DNA of 64,000 nt from Desulfobacteraceae bacterium (GCA_024225635.1 JAAEMK010000272.1:1-64000); one strand, 5' to 3'; shown: positions 27,171 to 36,062, counted from the stretch's first letter. Program-made: numbers and translations. Notes: generated by a model not told the origin, from the letters alone.

Positions 27171-27668
27171 TTACCAGGAGTTCATCATTTCGATGCCCAT
27201 GAACTTGACAACCTGGTCCTGGAATTGTTTCATGCGGAAACCAACCACCTGGAGCAAATATTTCATCAGCTTGTGGCCGATGGCGGTGTCGCTCTCCATG
27301 AGGTTGGTAAGCGCGGTTCTGTTGATCTTTATGATGGTGCACTTCCTTGAGGTGCAAAAGGCGGACAGCCGCATCTTATAGGGAGGTATGAAGCATGACC
27401 AGCCGAAAACCTGGGATTCCGGAACCACATGGTCATGGGAACTGATGGTGGATTCGTCCGTGGGACGCTTTGCCACGGGCATCTCGAATCTCAGGTCTAC
27501 CTTTCCCTGGGTCACGATCCACATGTGCCTTGCGGGCTCACCCTCGGCAAACAGCCGTTCATCCCTCTGAAACTCCTCTTCGGAGCAGAGTTCCTGAATT
27601 TTTACCAGCTCTTCGTCGGTAAGTTCTTTAAAGATCTCAAGGCTTTCGAGTGTTTCAAGACTTGTCAT
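27171..27668 (-). CDS. cyclic-nucleotide-binding-domain protein without HTH
   Basis: A 165-residue protein whose fold follows the Crp/Fnr-type cNMP-binding beta roll: FKELTDEELVKIQELC helix, then DERLFAEGEPARHMWIVTQGKVDL and a C-terminal helix. No DNA-binding domain follows. The phosphate-binding cassette is not canonical, so ligand binding is uncertain. It starts 27 nt after rnfB and is almost certainly translated from the rnf message, suggesting a regulatory or assembly role for the complex. Confidence 0.75.
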   Translation of the reverse strand: MTSLETLESLEIFKELTDEELVKIQELCSEEEFQRDERLFAEGEPARHMWIVTQGKVDLRFEMPVAKRPTDESTISSHDHVVPESQVFGWSCFIPPYKMRLSAFCTSRKCTIIKINRTALTNLMESDTAIGHKLMKYLLQVVGFRMKQFQDQVVKFMGIEMMNSW

Positions 27669-27695
27669 GGTGTTACCTCCTTTTGAAAACAGCTG

Positions 27696-29768
27696 TTATG
27701 CGGTTTTGATGTCAGGGTTGTAACATAGCCTGCAACAGTTGAGACATCGGTTAGCTTCCTTGAGCGCCTCTTTCTCGGGAAGTACGAGATCCACCTCCAC
27801 AAACGAATCGAGCCGCTTGTCAACCGGGAGTTCCGGCATCTTGGCACGCTTCCTGGGGGTGATGCCCTTGACCGTGGTGAAGATGGACTCTTTGATTCTC
27901 CGGTGCTGGAGGGAATCGATTACGGGTTCGACCTTCTCGCCCTTGAGAAAGAGATCGATGGACCGGGCTGCCCTTCTTCCGCCGCCGATTGCGTCAACAA
28001 CCAGGGAGGGGCCTGTTGCGGCGTCTCCCGCCGTGAACACATAGGGGATGGTGGACTGAAGGGTTTCGGGGTTGTTTTCAATGGTGTTCCACCGGGTGAG
28101 CTCCAGCTCCGCCATCCTGGGATGGGGATCCTGCTTGAAGCTGGCCTCCGGGGACTGGCCAATGGCCGTGACAATGGTGTCCACCCGAAGAAGCGTCTCG
28201 GAGCCTTCGATGGGCTCGGGCCTTCTACGGCCTGATGCATCGGGTTCGCCAAGCTGCATCTCAAGGTATTCCAGGTGGGTGACATGGCCTTCATCGTTGC
28301 CGACCACCTTGGTGGGGGCGGCAAGGAAGACAAATTCAACACCCTCTTCCTCGGAGGCGACAATCTCCACCTCGTTGGCCGGCATCTCTTTCCTGGTTCG
28401 CCTGTAGACCATGTATACCTTTTCAAGTCCAAGCCTCAGCATGGTCCTGGCGCAGTCCACGGCGGTGTTGCCGCCGCCGATGACGGCCGCGGTCTTTCCA
28501 AGGGGGAGCTGTTCGCCGCCGGCCCTTCTGGAAAGCATGTCGATACCGGTAAAGCAGCCTTCAAGGTCTTCCCCGGGGATGCCCAGCTCATAGTCCTGCC
28601 ATGCGCCGACACCGAGGAATACGGCGTTGTAGCCTGCCGCCATCAGGGAACCAAGGCCGAAGTCCACACCGAATTTCACGTGGTTGTAACTCTTGATGCC
28701 CAGGTTGAGAATCCCTTCGATCTCCCAGTCCAGTACCTCGTCGGGCAGTCTGTACTCCGGGATGCCGTAGCGGATCATTCCGCCGAGTTTCGGCATGCTC
28801 TCGAAGAGGGAAACCTCATGGCCCAGCCGTCTCAGGAAGTAGGCACAGCTCAGGCCCGAGGGACCGGAGCCCACGACGGCCACCTTTTTACCGGTGTCCG
28901 GTGCGCACTTGATGGGGATTCGGGCGCCTGAGAGCATCTCGTAATCGGCGACAAACCGCTTGAGCTGGTTGATGGAGACCGCCTCGTCTTCAATGCCCCT
29001 GCGGCATTCCGATTCGCAGGGGTGGGGGCATACACGGCCGCAGGAGAGCAGCAGCGGGTTTCGCATGCGGATCGTCTGGACCGCACCCAGGTAATCGCCG
29101 CGCTTGATCTGGGAGATGTACATGGGGATGTTGATCTCGGCCGGGCAGGTCTGGGCGCAGGGGGCCAGGGGGTCGTGCTTCTGGTTGAACTTGAGCAGCT
29201 TTTCAGACATGCTCCTGACCTCGATAATATCCTTGGGGCATGCCTTCATGCAGGCGCCGCAGCCAACGCACTTGTTGTCGTCCACCACCGGGTGTCCGTC
29301 GCTGCCCATGGTGACAGCGTCGAAATTGCATGCCTTGACGCAATCGCCAAGTCCGATGCATCCGATGTGGCAATCCCGCATGCCGCCAAATACCACGGAC
29401 ATGGCCTTGCAGGAGGTGACGCCCATATAGTGGTACTTGTTGGTGGCCCGGGTGCCGCCTTCACACATGTTGTAGGCCTGGTGGGGTTCCGCTGTTCCCG
29501 GATCCATTCCCATGACGGCAGCGACATTGGCGATGCCTTCGGGGCTTGAGATCACGCAGACGCTCGGTGCCGCCTTGCCCGTGACCACGGCTTCGGCGGC
29601 GGCGCTGCATCCGGCATAACCGCATCCGCCGCAGTTTGCGCCGGCCAGGTTCTCCTCCACCAGGGCAATCCTGGGATCTTCATATACATGGAATATCTTG
29701 GAGGCAAAGCTGAGAACGATGCCGCAGGCGCCGCCAAGGCCTAACATGAAAATTAGTGCTTCCGTCAT
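27696..29768 (-). CDS. rnfB: RnfB fused to a GltD-like NAD(P)H oxidoreductase
   Basis: A 690-residue protein, over twice the length of ordinary RnfB. Residues 1–190 are RnfB: an N-terminal membrane helix, the CGGCGYAGC cluster motif (Cys46, 49, 54, with Cys71) and ferredoxin motifs including CVGCGACMKACPKD. Residues about 195–690 match the small subunit of glutamate synthase/NfnB/PreT: Cys motifs CAQTCP and CGRVCPHPCESECRRG, the FAD motif VGSGPSG (300–305), the NAD(P)H motif IGGGNTAVDCA (430–440) and the FTAGDAATGPSLVVDAIGGG signature. A C-terminal CLNCCRLC adds another cluster site. The fusion could let Rnf exchange electrons with NAD(P)H at RnfB as well as at RnfC. It is the last rnf gene in this operon. 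Confidence 0.9.
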   Translation of the reverse strand: MTEALIFMLGLGGACGIVLSFASKIFHVYEDPRIALVEENLAGANCGGCGYAGCSAAAEAVVTGKAAPSVCVISSPEGIANVAAVMGMDPGTAEPHQAYNMCEGGTRATNKYHYMGVTSCKAMSVVFGGMRDCHIGCIGLGDCVKACNFDAVTMGSDGHPVVDDNKCVGCGACMKACPKDIIEVRSMSEKLLKFNQKHDPLAPCAQTCPAEINIPMYISQIKRGDYLGAVQTIRMRNPLLLSCGRVCPHPCESECRRGIEDEAVSINQLKRFVADYEMLSGARIPIKCAPDTGKKVAVVGSGPSGLSCAYFLRRLGHEVSLFESMPKLGGMIRYGIPEYRLPDEVLDWEIEGILNLGIKSYNHVKFGVDFGLGSLMAAGYNAVFLGVGAWQDYELGIPGEDLEGCFTGIDMLSRRAGGEQLPLGKTAAVIGGGNTAVDCARTMLRLGLEKVYMVYRRTRKEMPANEVEIVASEEEGVEFVFLAAPTKVVGNDEGHVTHLEYLEMQLGEPDASGRRRPEPIEGSETLLRVDTIVTAIGQSPEASFKQDPHPRMAELELTRWNTIENNPETLQSTIPYVFTAGDAATGPSLVVDAIGGGRRAARSIDLFLKGEKVEPVIDSLQHRRIKESIFTTVKGITPRKRAKMPELPVDKRLDSFVEVDLVLPEKEALKEANRCLNCCRLCYNPDIKTA

Positions 29769-29821
29769 AATAACCTCGTCTCAAAGGTTTATTTTAATAT
29801 ATACCATCTGATGACTAATGT

Positions 29822-30397
29822 TTAAACCATTCCTTTGAATGCATAGAACGAAAGGGCGATCATTCCCGCGGTAACAAGCCCCAGGGATGTGTCCTGGAGG
29901 GGCTGGGGCACCCTTGCGATATTGATTCGCTCCCTGAGACCTGCAAAAAGCACCAGGGCAAGGCCGAATCCGATGGCGTAGCTGAAGGAAGCCACGATCG
30001 CCTGGAGAAAGGTGTACTCCTCCTTGATGTTGATGAGGCAGGCACCCATGACCGCACAGTTTGTCGTGATCAGGGGCAGGAAGATGCCCAGGCCCGCGTA
30101 AAGGGCCGGGATGCTCTTTTTAAGGAACATCTCCACAAACTGCACCAGGGAGGCGATTACCAGGATAAAGGAGAGGGTCCGCAGGTATTCGATGTTCAGG
30201 GGTTTCAAAAGATAGGTGTCGGTGATCCAGGTGATGATCCCCGCCATGACCAGTACGAATACAACGGCCATGCTCATGCCCGCGGCGGTTTCCATCTTCT
30301 TGGAGGTGCCGAGAAAGGGACAGTTGCCGAGGAACTGGGCAAGGAGAATGTTGTTTACAAATATGCAGCTTATGGCAAGAACAAAATAGTCAGTCAT
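29822..30397 (-). CDS. rnfA: Rnf complex subunit RnfA
   Basis: A 191-residue integral membrane protein with six predicted helices. It has the family signatures NNILLAQFLGNCPFLG near the N terminus and LITTNCAVMGACL in the middle. Both half-repeats carry the Cys that coordinates the intramembrane [2Fe-2S] cluster shared with RnfE. It starts 11 nt after rnfE. Confidence 0.95.
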   Translation of the reverse strand: MTDYFVLAISCIFVNNILLAQFLGNCPFLGTSKKMETAAGMSMAVVFVLVMAGIITWITDTYLLKPLNIEYLRTLSFILVIASLVQFVEMFLKKSIPALYAGLGIFLPLITTNCAVMGACLINIKEEYTFLQAIVASFSYAIGFGLALVLFAGLRERINIARVPQPLQDTSLGLVTAGMIALSFYAFKGMV

Positions 30398-30408
30398 TGC
30401 AAGGCTCC

Positions 30409-31002
30409 TTATTTTTTACCTATGAGGTTCATCAGGCAGAGCATGAGCCCAAGGCATACAAAGGCGCCGGGCGCCTGAACCATGAAGGTGAAGGGTTGAA
30501 AATCAGGCCCGAACACGGGGGCGCCAAGGATGGTTCCGGATCCCAGGCTCTCCCGGACGGCGCCCAGGGCGCCAAGGGACAGGGTGAATCCGATGCCCAT
30601 GCCAAGGCCGTCGGCAATGGCCAGGTGGGGGGCGTTCTTGCCGGCAAACGCTTCTGCGCGGCCCAGCACGATACAGTTAACAACGATGAGGGGGATGAAG
30701 ATACCGAGCTTGAGAAACAGCTCATAGGTAAATGCCTGCATCAACAGCTCCACGATGGTTACGAAGGTGGCGATAATAACGATGTAGCAGGCGATCCTCA
30801 CCTTTGCGGGAATGATATTTCTCAACAGGCTGACAAGGAAGTTTGAACAGATAAGTACAAAGGTCGTTGCCATCCCCATTCCGATTCCGTTTTCAACGCT
30901 CTGGGTTACAGCGAGCACGGGACAGAGTCCCAGGACCAGCCTGAACGGGGGAAGCTCGGCCCAGAGTCCTTTAGTGAATTCTTTTGCCAATGATTGAGCC
31001 AT
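30409..31002 (-). CDS. rnfE: Rnf complex subunit RnfE
   Basis: A 197-residue, six-helix membrane subunit homologous to RnfA in inverted topology. Signatures are KGLWAELPPFRLVLGLCPVLAVT, with the cluster Cys, and IPLIVVNCIVLGRAEAFA. It forms the electron path across the membrane with RnfA. Confidence 0.95.
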   Translation of the reverse strand: MAQSLAKEFTKGLWAELPPFRLVLGLCPVLAVTQSVENGIGMGMATTFVLICSNFLVSLLRNIIPAKVRIACYIVIIATFVTIVELLMQAFTYELFLKLGIFIPLIVVNCIVLGRAEAFAGKNAPHLAIADGLGMGIGFTLSLGALGAVRESLGSGTILGAPVFGPDFQPFTFMVQAPGAFVCLGLMLCLMNLIGKK

Positions 31003-31014
31003 AACTATTATCTC

Positions 31015-31611
31015 CTAATTGGCCAAATTGGTGATCTGGTTGTTGATCTCGGGTTTCAGCTTCGCATAGAGCTCCCGGGCCTTTGTTGCCGCAATGCAGA
31101 CACCCTTGGAGGTGATGGTGGCGCCGGACATGGCATCGATATCGCCGCCGTCGCTCTTGACTGAAAAGCCATTTCCAAGGGCCAGGCCTTCAAACTGGCC
31201 GGCAAAGGATGGGTCATCCTTGGCCCTGGAACCCACGCCTGGTGTTTCGCTGTGGGTTGTTACCCGCACCCCGATGACGGTGTCGTCCTCAAGGTTGATG
31301 CCGACCATGAGGCCGATTTCACCCTCAAATCCCTTGCCTTTTGTCTCAAAGGCGACGGCATAGGGATTTCCGTCCTGTTTGCCTACAAAGAAAGTGTTTT
31401 CCGTGCCGTCGTCGCCTGTCAGTTTGAAACGGTCCTGTAAGGGATCGTTTGAAACGTCGCTGAGAATGGCCTTGATCGCCGGCGCTTTCTGAAACTTGAG
31501 AACCTGATTTTCAATTTGAACCTGTGTGTTGCTTCTGACGGTGGCAAGCAGACCGCCTGAAAAGGCGCTAAGAACCGTCAGGACAACAACCATGCTTATC
31601 ATTTCACGCAT
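31015..31611 (-). CDS. rnfG: Rnf complex subunit RnfG (covalent FMN)
   Basis: A 198-residue protein with one N-terminal membrane helix and a periplasmic FMN-binding domain. The flavinylation motif DAMSGATITSKGV places the acceptor at Thr165. THSETPGVGSRAKDDPSFAGQF is another family signature. The start codon overlaps the end of rnfD by 8 nt, indicating coupled translation. It is the expected target of the nearby ApbE. Confidence 0.95.
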   Translation of the reverse strand: MREMISMVVVLTVLSAFSGGLLATVRSNTQVQIENQVLKFQKAPAIKAILSDVSNDPLQDRFKLTGDDGTENTFFVGKQDGNPYAVAFETKGKGFEGEIGLMVGINLEDDTVIGVRVTTHSETPGVGSRAKDDPSFAGQFEGLALGNGFSVKSDGGDIDAMSGATITSKGVCIAATKARELYAKLKPEINNQITNLAN

Positions 31612-32572
31612 TGTTCACACCCTTTCCCAGAGCTTTGGGCCTGATCCTGTCGATGAGTGGGTTAATAAGGTTTATCAGGAGAACCGCAAACACGGTGCCG
31701 TCGGGATAGGAACCGATGTTCCTGATGAGAATCGTCATGATCCCTCCCATGGCTCCGTAGATGATCATGGGCACCAGGTTGACCGGTGAAGATGAGTTCT
31801 CCGTTGCAAGGAAAAAGGCGGCCAGAAGCGTATACCCTGTAAAAAGATGGAACAGGGGACATGCATAGAGATCCGGGTTGACGAGCCTGAAAATCCAGGC
31901 GGTGAGCAGCAGGCCTGCCACATAGGACAGGGAGATCTCCCACCGGATGTAGCCCCTCAGTATGAGGTAGATGCCGCCGAGGATGATGCCCGCGCCAAAG
32001 ACGGTGCCGATGGAGCCTACCTGGCTTCCCATGGCTAATTCCTTGACCTGGAACAGGTCCGTGGCAGCAACTCCCTGGTGCTTGAGGGCTGCCAGGGGGG
32101 CCAGGGCGGTGAAGTCGAATTCGTAGTTGAGCAGGGCTGCGTCAAAGTCGAAGACGCTCTTCCAGGAGACCAGGAGCACCGCGATACCGACAACTGCGGG
32201 GTTAAAGGGATTGCCCCCGATGCCGCCGTAGATCATTTTGCCTACCACAACCGCGATAAAGGTGCCGAGCAGGACGATCCACCAGGGGGCCGTGGCGGGA
32301 AGCATCATCCCGACCAGCAGGCCGATGGCGGCTGCGTCGTAGTCGGTGATGGTGATATCCCGCTTTGAGATGAAGTTAAAGGCAAGTTCCCAGAGTATGG
32401 CCGCGGAAACCGCCAGGGAAAGCACGCCAAGGGCGGGGGCGCCGAACTTGAGAACGCCGAAAAGCGCCGCAGGCAGTGCCGCCAGGATGAAGTTCAGGTT
32501 CATTGCCGCGATGGTGTCGCCATCGTGCCAGAACGGGGCATGGGATACGGTGTATTTGTTCTGTTTATTCAT
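31604..32572 (-). CDS. rnfD: Rnf complex subunit RnfD
   Basis: A 322-residue, multi-helix membrane subunit. YGGIGGNPFNPAVVGIAVLL is a clear family signature, and the C-terminal half has LFHLFTGYTLLAAFFLATE. Where RnfD proteins normally carry the flavinylation motif (SGATPLAAL type), this one reads FDFTALAPLAAL (152–163), so the acceptor Thr position seems to be Ala158. It overlaps rnfC by 8 nt and rnfG by 8 nt. Confidence 0.92.
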   Translation of the reverse strand: MNKQNKYTVSHAPFWHDGDTIAAMNLNFILAALPAALFGVLKFGAPALGVLSLAVSAAILWELAFNFISKRDITITDYDAAAIGLLVGMMLPATAPWWIVLLGTFIAVVVGKMIYGGIGGNPFNPAVVGIAVLLVSWKSVFDFDAALLNYEFDFTALAPLAALKHQGVAATDLFQVKELAMGSQVGSIGTVFGAGIILGGIYLILRGYIRWEISLSYVAGLLLTAWIFRLVNPDLYACPLFHLFTGYTLLAAFFLATENSSSPVNLVPMIIYGAMGGIMTILIRNIGSYPDGTVFAVLLINLINPLIDRIRPKALGKGVNNA

Positions 32573-33845
32573 TGGTAGCCTCCGTTTCCAGTTCTATCAG
32601 CTGGTGCTTTCCAAGTCGAATGTATTGAAACAGAGGAATTCTTGCGGTGCAGACGTAGCTGCACAGGCCGCATTCGATGCACGACGTAAGATCAAAACTG
32701 TCGGCAGCCTCTTCATACAAGTCCGCTTCAAGGTAGCGAACCAGCAGGTTGACAGGTACATTGGCGGGGCATACCCGGACGCATTTCCCGCAGTTGATAC
32801 AGGGGTAATCGGATACATAGGGAATCTGTTCCCTGTCCTGGATCTGGACGGTATCCATGTCGGGGGTCACCGGATGGTAAAGGGTGTAGGCCGCGTGTCC
32901 CGTCATGGGGCCGCCGATGATGATCCTGTCCTTCTCATTGGTCTGGAGGTTGAACTGCTTGAAAATCCGGTGGAGTGGGGTGCCGATGACCGCCTGTACC
33001 AGATGTCTGGTTCCGTCCTTGGCAATAACCGTAAGGGTTTTATCGTAAACAAGCTCTTTTTTGGCAAAGGCCCTGGCCAGGGAGATGATCCCTTCCACGC
33101 TCACGAATGTGACCCCGCAATCCTCACAGGTGGCGCCCGGGTCCGGTATGATCTCCAGGTGGTCCTTCATGACCATATGGGGCAGGGCCTTGGGGTAAAC
33201 CTGGGAGATTTTGAGAACCTGCACCCCCTCGGCGGAAAAACCGTCGCCTGCGTCCTCGGGAACGGTGATGGCGATTTTGGGGATACCGGTCATCTGCCTG
33301 AGAATATGTATTCCCTGGGAGATCTCGTCTTTTGCTGTTTTCAGCAGGTACTGCCGGGTGGTGGACATGAGGTCCGAGTCTGTTCCCTCAATCACAAGGG
33401 TGTTGATCTTACGGTCCGGATCGGTGAAGTGTGACAGGGGCGGGGCCCCGGGCAGGGAGCGAAGGAAGTCGTCGGCGGTCTTCAGGCTGGGTGTGTCGGC
33501 AAATTCCGAGAACCCGTTGACTGCCGTGTCTTTCTCATCCCGTTCGACGATGAAATAGGTAGCAATGGTGCCGAAGTCCCCTGTGTAGGAGGCGATGGAG
33601 GTTATGGTGCCGGAAACGGGGGATACGGCGTATTCCGTGCTCTCTTTGTAGAGAAAGAGCCGCTCTCCCCTCTTGACCGTGTCTCCCTTCTTGATCAGGG
33701 TTTCCCGGGTGCTGTCCAGGGGCTCGTGGAGCAGGAGCACTAATCTGGGTGGGATTGGAATTGTTTCCGGTTTCTTGGGATCGGGCTCAACCCGATCGCA
33801 CAAGAGCCTGGGGCCAGTTAATTTGATAAATGATCTCTTAATCAT
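32565..33845 (-). CDS. rnfC: Rnf complex subunit RnfC
   Basis: A 426-residue peripheral subunit that carries the NADH/FMN site. The N-terminal barrel-sandwich domain, central FMN-binding Rossmann region and SLBB-like segment are followed by two [4Fe-4S] motifs, CINCGKCVRVCPANVP and CIECGLCSYVCTARIP. It is slightly shorter than the longest proteobacterial RnfC proteins and lacks their repetitive C-terminal tail. Confidence 0.94.
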   Translation of the reverse strand: MIKRSFIKLTGPRLLCDRVEPDPKKPETIPIPPRLVLLLHEPLDSTRETLIKKGDTVKRGERLFLYKESTEYAVSPVSGTITSIASYTGDFGTIATYFIVERDEKDTAVNGFSEFADTPSLKTADDFLRSLPGAPPLSHFTDPDRKINTLVIEGTDSDLMSTTRQYLLKTAKDEISQGIHILRQMTGIPKIAITVPEDAGDGFSAEGVQVLKISQVYPKALPHMVMKDHLEIIPDPGATCEDCGVTFVSVEGIISLARAFAKKELVYDKTLTVIAKDGTRHLVQAVIGTPLHRIFKQFNLQTNEKDRIIIGGPMTGHAAYTLYHPVTPDMDTVQIQDREQIPYVSDYPCINCGKCVRVCPANVPVNLLVRYLEADLYEEAADSFDLTSCIECGLCSYVCTARIPLFQYIRLGKHQLIELETEATNE

Positions 33846-33915
33846 AACAAACCTTTACCTGGTAATAATGGTTCATGCATTGAGTCGGTCAATCAGCGGT
33901 CAGGCCGGTTGCCGA

Positions 33916-34281
33916 CTATATTGCATGGCATGAGTTGCACTCCACGGGGCCGGCTCCTGCATCTTCGTGGCATCCCTTGCACTGGGCGTGGAATGCGTCC
34001 GCCCTTCCGGGCATATCTTCATCGCCGGTAGCTTCGTGGCACTCGCTGCAGTTGTATACCTCATCATCCTCGATGTTGTGGTGACAATCCACACAAGACA
34101 GGTCATAATCTGCCTTGTGGGTCATGTGACCAAACAGAACCTTTCCGGCGGCATTTGGAAACATCAGCCGGACGGGTTCATCCGGTGCTGGCGGGGGAAA
34201 TGAGGCATAGCAGACTATGCCGGTGATTAGAAGTACGATCGCAAGGAGCAGGGTGATCTTCAGGTCTTTCTTCGGGGTCAT
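33916..34281 (-). CDS. Rnf-associated tetrahaem cytochrome c
   Basis: A 121-residue protein with an N-terminal signal/anchor helix (ITLLLAIVLLITGIVCY) and four CxxCH haem-c motifs: CVDCH, CSECH, CKGCH and CNSCH, the last only two residues from the C terminus. It is the first gene of the rnf operon, as in several sulfate reducers where a multihaem cytochrome links Rnf to the periplasmic cytochrome c3 pool. Confidence 0.92.
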   Translation of the reverse strand: MTPKKDLKITLLLAIVLLITGIVCYASFPPPAPDEPVRLMFPNAAGKVLFGHMTHKADYDLSCVDCHHNIEDDEVYNCSECHEATGDEDMPGRADAFHAQCKGCHEDAGAGPVECNSCHAI

Positions 34282-34426
34282 GGTGTTTTGCCCTCATCGT
34301 CTAAAAATCGTTAGTAATAATCGAACGATAAAACGAAAAAAAAACTTTGATTCATTTATCGCAGAACCAGTCAAGTTACAAGCAAAAATTAAATTTTTTT
34401 AATGAATATCAGTTAAAAGGAGATGG

Positions 34427-34870
34427 TTAGGAATCCTTCTGTCTAGAAATTCTGATAAGAAAAGGCTTGAATTCCTTGTTGTTGGATAGGCGGTTGCTGA
34501 TTGTCCGTATGATGATAAAGGACAGGGCAAAGGATGCAAGGCCTGCCAAAAGGGATGTGAGGGACGGGTCTGTCCCGAATCGGGGGGCAAGGGACTGGCC
34601 TGTGGCTGCCCCTGCAATTAAAAGAATGATGGGAAAAATGTAGAGCATGAAGGTTAGTTTGAGCAGGGGAGCGGTCTTGAACCCGATAACGACACGATCG
34701 CCTTCGCAGGCGTTGATCGTGTTGCTCACCTGGACAATCATTCCCTTGCCGTTGTCGTTTGATTCGCATGAGTCGCATGCATCGCATGACTCACACGCTT
34801 TGGAGCGTACTGTTTTTACCCATGCCATTGAACTGTTGGTGCCGGTGATAATACCTTCTTCTGTAAACAT
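34427..34870 (-). CDS. RseC/SoxR-reducing-system-like membrane protein
   Basis: A 147-residue protein starting at MFTEEGIITG. It has the layout of the RseC family: a short N-terminal beta domain with a Cys cluster (CESCDACDSCES), then two membrane helices (about 75–95 and 103–125). In enterobacteria RseC is encoded with the rsx (=rnf) genes and helps reduce SoxR. Here it precedes the rnf operon on the same strand by 145 nt. The frame is open further upstream, but only this start matches the family. Confidence 0.8.
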   Translation of the reverse strand: MFTEEGIITGTNSSMAWVKTVRSKACESCDACDSCESNDNGKGMIVQVSNTINACEGDRVVIGFKTAPLLKLTFMLYIFPIILLIAGAATGQSLAPRFGTDPSLTSLLAGLASFALSFIIIRTISNRLSNNKEFKPFLIRISRQKDS

Positions 34871-34938
34871 AGTTAGATCTTTCAATTCTAAAATTAAAAT
34901 CAGATGAAAACCGTGACGGATTTCAGGTTCAAGTGCGG

Positions 34939-35247
34939 TCAAGCATATAGGCTGATGCCCATGGATCTCTTCTTCTGTTCATATTCCCGGTCAAGTTGCC
35001 GGCGTTCCTGCTGGTATTCTCTTTCCAGTTCCTGCTTTCTCGTGTTGTGCTGCTGTTCCAGTTTCTCCTGTTTGCCGGCATAATCCCTTTGAAGAGTCCG
35101 GGCCTTCTGGGAAAGTTTAATGTTGTAGCTCGATTCTTCGGTTGAACTCTCCTTCTTCTGCGCAACGGAGGTGAGAGGGGGTGTCGTCTGCACTCTATTG
35201 TACTTATTGAATCGTGATGCTGCCGTGCCGGATACTACAGTCGGCAT
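34939..35247 (-). CDS. small hypothetical coiled-coil protein
   Basis: A 102-residue protein. Residues 1–45 are polar and disordered-looking; residues 45–95 are a highly charged Glu/Arg/Gln/Lys helix (QRDYAGKQEKLEQQHNTRKQ) predicted to form a coiled coil. No signal peptide and no recognised domain. It is transcribed with the next small gene, and both begin with short Ser/Asn-rich segments. Confidence 0.55.
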   Translation of the reverse strand: MPTVVSGTAASRFNKYNRVQTTPPLTSVAQKKESSTEESSYNIKLSQKARTLQRDYAGKQEKLEQQHNTRKQELEREYQQERRQLDREYEQKKRSMGISLYA

Positions 35248-35280
35248 TGTTCTCTCCTCCTTGTTCTAAATCTCCGGAGG

Positions 35281-35586
35281 TCAGGCCACCAGGTCAACTA
35301 ATCTTGTGGAACCCTGGTCCTGCCTGGGAGTGACATCGGGAGTCGGTGGTGACTCATTTGCAGGCGGGGGCTCCTGGTTTGCCTGCTCTGCCCGAAGCGC
35401 TTCCCGTCCCTGGTTGGTGATGGAAACCTGGTACGCCTCGTTTGAAAGATTGACATCTCTCTGCTCCCTGGCCGGTGTGGGTGTTTCCGGGGTCTGCTCC
35501 CTTGCCGGGGGGGTGGCCGGGGGTGCCGCTTCAAGATTCTGTGCCTGGAAATAATGATGTGAGCCGCTTACGCTGTTGATATTCAT
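35281..35586 (-). CDS. small hypothetical Pro/Glu-rich protein
   Basis: A 101-residue protein beginning MNINSVSGSHHYFQAQNLE and rich in Pro, Glu and Gln. The only ordered-looking segment is DVNLSNEAYQVSITNQGREA (residues about 44–63), which resembles the short motif in small flagellar- or cell-surface-related hypothetical proteins of Desulfobacterota. No function assigned. It is 33 nt upstream of the coiled-coil gene. Confidence 0.5.
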   Translation of the reverse strand: MNINSVSGSHHYFQAQNLEAAPPATPPAREQTPETPTPAREQRDVNLSNEAYQVSITNQGREALRAEQANQEPPPANESPPTPDVTPRQDQGSTRLVDLVA

Positions 35587-35672
35587 TATTAACCTCCCAA
35601 ATTCTCGGTTGCTTCATTTATATAGAGAATATACCCTTGAACTTGTCAAAGTCAATTTTTTTATTTTTTATG

Positions 35673-35701
35673 TTGACAAAGGGGTGGTGTCGGGGTATAA
35701 G
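35673..35701 (+). promoter_or_regulatory. promoter of the tRNA-Asn array
   Basis: TTGACA at 35673–35678, a 17-nt spacer and TATAAG at 35696–35701, 34 nt before the first tRNA. No comparable promoter is seen between the tRNAs. Confidence 0.8.
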
Positions 35702-35735
35702 TCTCGAGTCTTTCGGAGATCGAGAGGCGCTCTGC

Positions 35736-35811
35736 TCCCCAGTAGCTCAGTCGGCAGAGCGAGTGGCTGTTAACCACTTTGTCCGCGGTTCAAATCCGTG
35801 CTGGGGAGCCA
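35736..35811 (+). tRNA. tRNA-Asn (GTT), copy 1
   Basis: A 76-nt cloverleaf: acceptor TCCCCAG with CTGGGGA, discriminator G, encoded CCA, anticodon loop CTGTTAA on a GTGG/CCAC stem, and T loop GGTTCAAATCC. Confidence 0.95.
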
Positions 35812-35899
35812 CCAAGTTGAAAATCCCTCATTGAGGGTTATGATAAAGGCGGGGCCTTGAGGCTGTAAGCTCAGGGCCTTGTCAAGTTAGAAGCTCTGT

Positions 35900-35975
35900 T
35901 CCCCAGTAGCTCAGTTGGCAGAGCGAGTGGCTGTTAACCACTTTGTCCGCGGTTCAAATCCGTGCTGGGGAGCCA
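35900..35975 (+). tRNA. tRNA-Asn (GTT), copy 2
   Basis: As copy 1 except for one C-to-T change in the D loop (CAGTTGGCAG in place of CAGTCGGCAG). It is 164 bp downstream of copy 1. Confidence 0.95.
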
Positions 35976-36062
35976 CAAAAATCAATATCTCTTTTAGAGA
36001 TTGTTATAAAGACGGGATCTCGAGGCCGTAAAACTCAGGCCCTGTCAAGTTAGAAATTCTGT

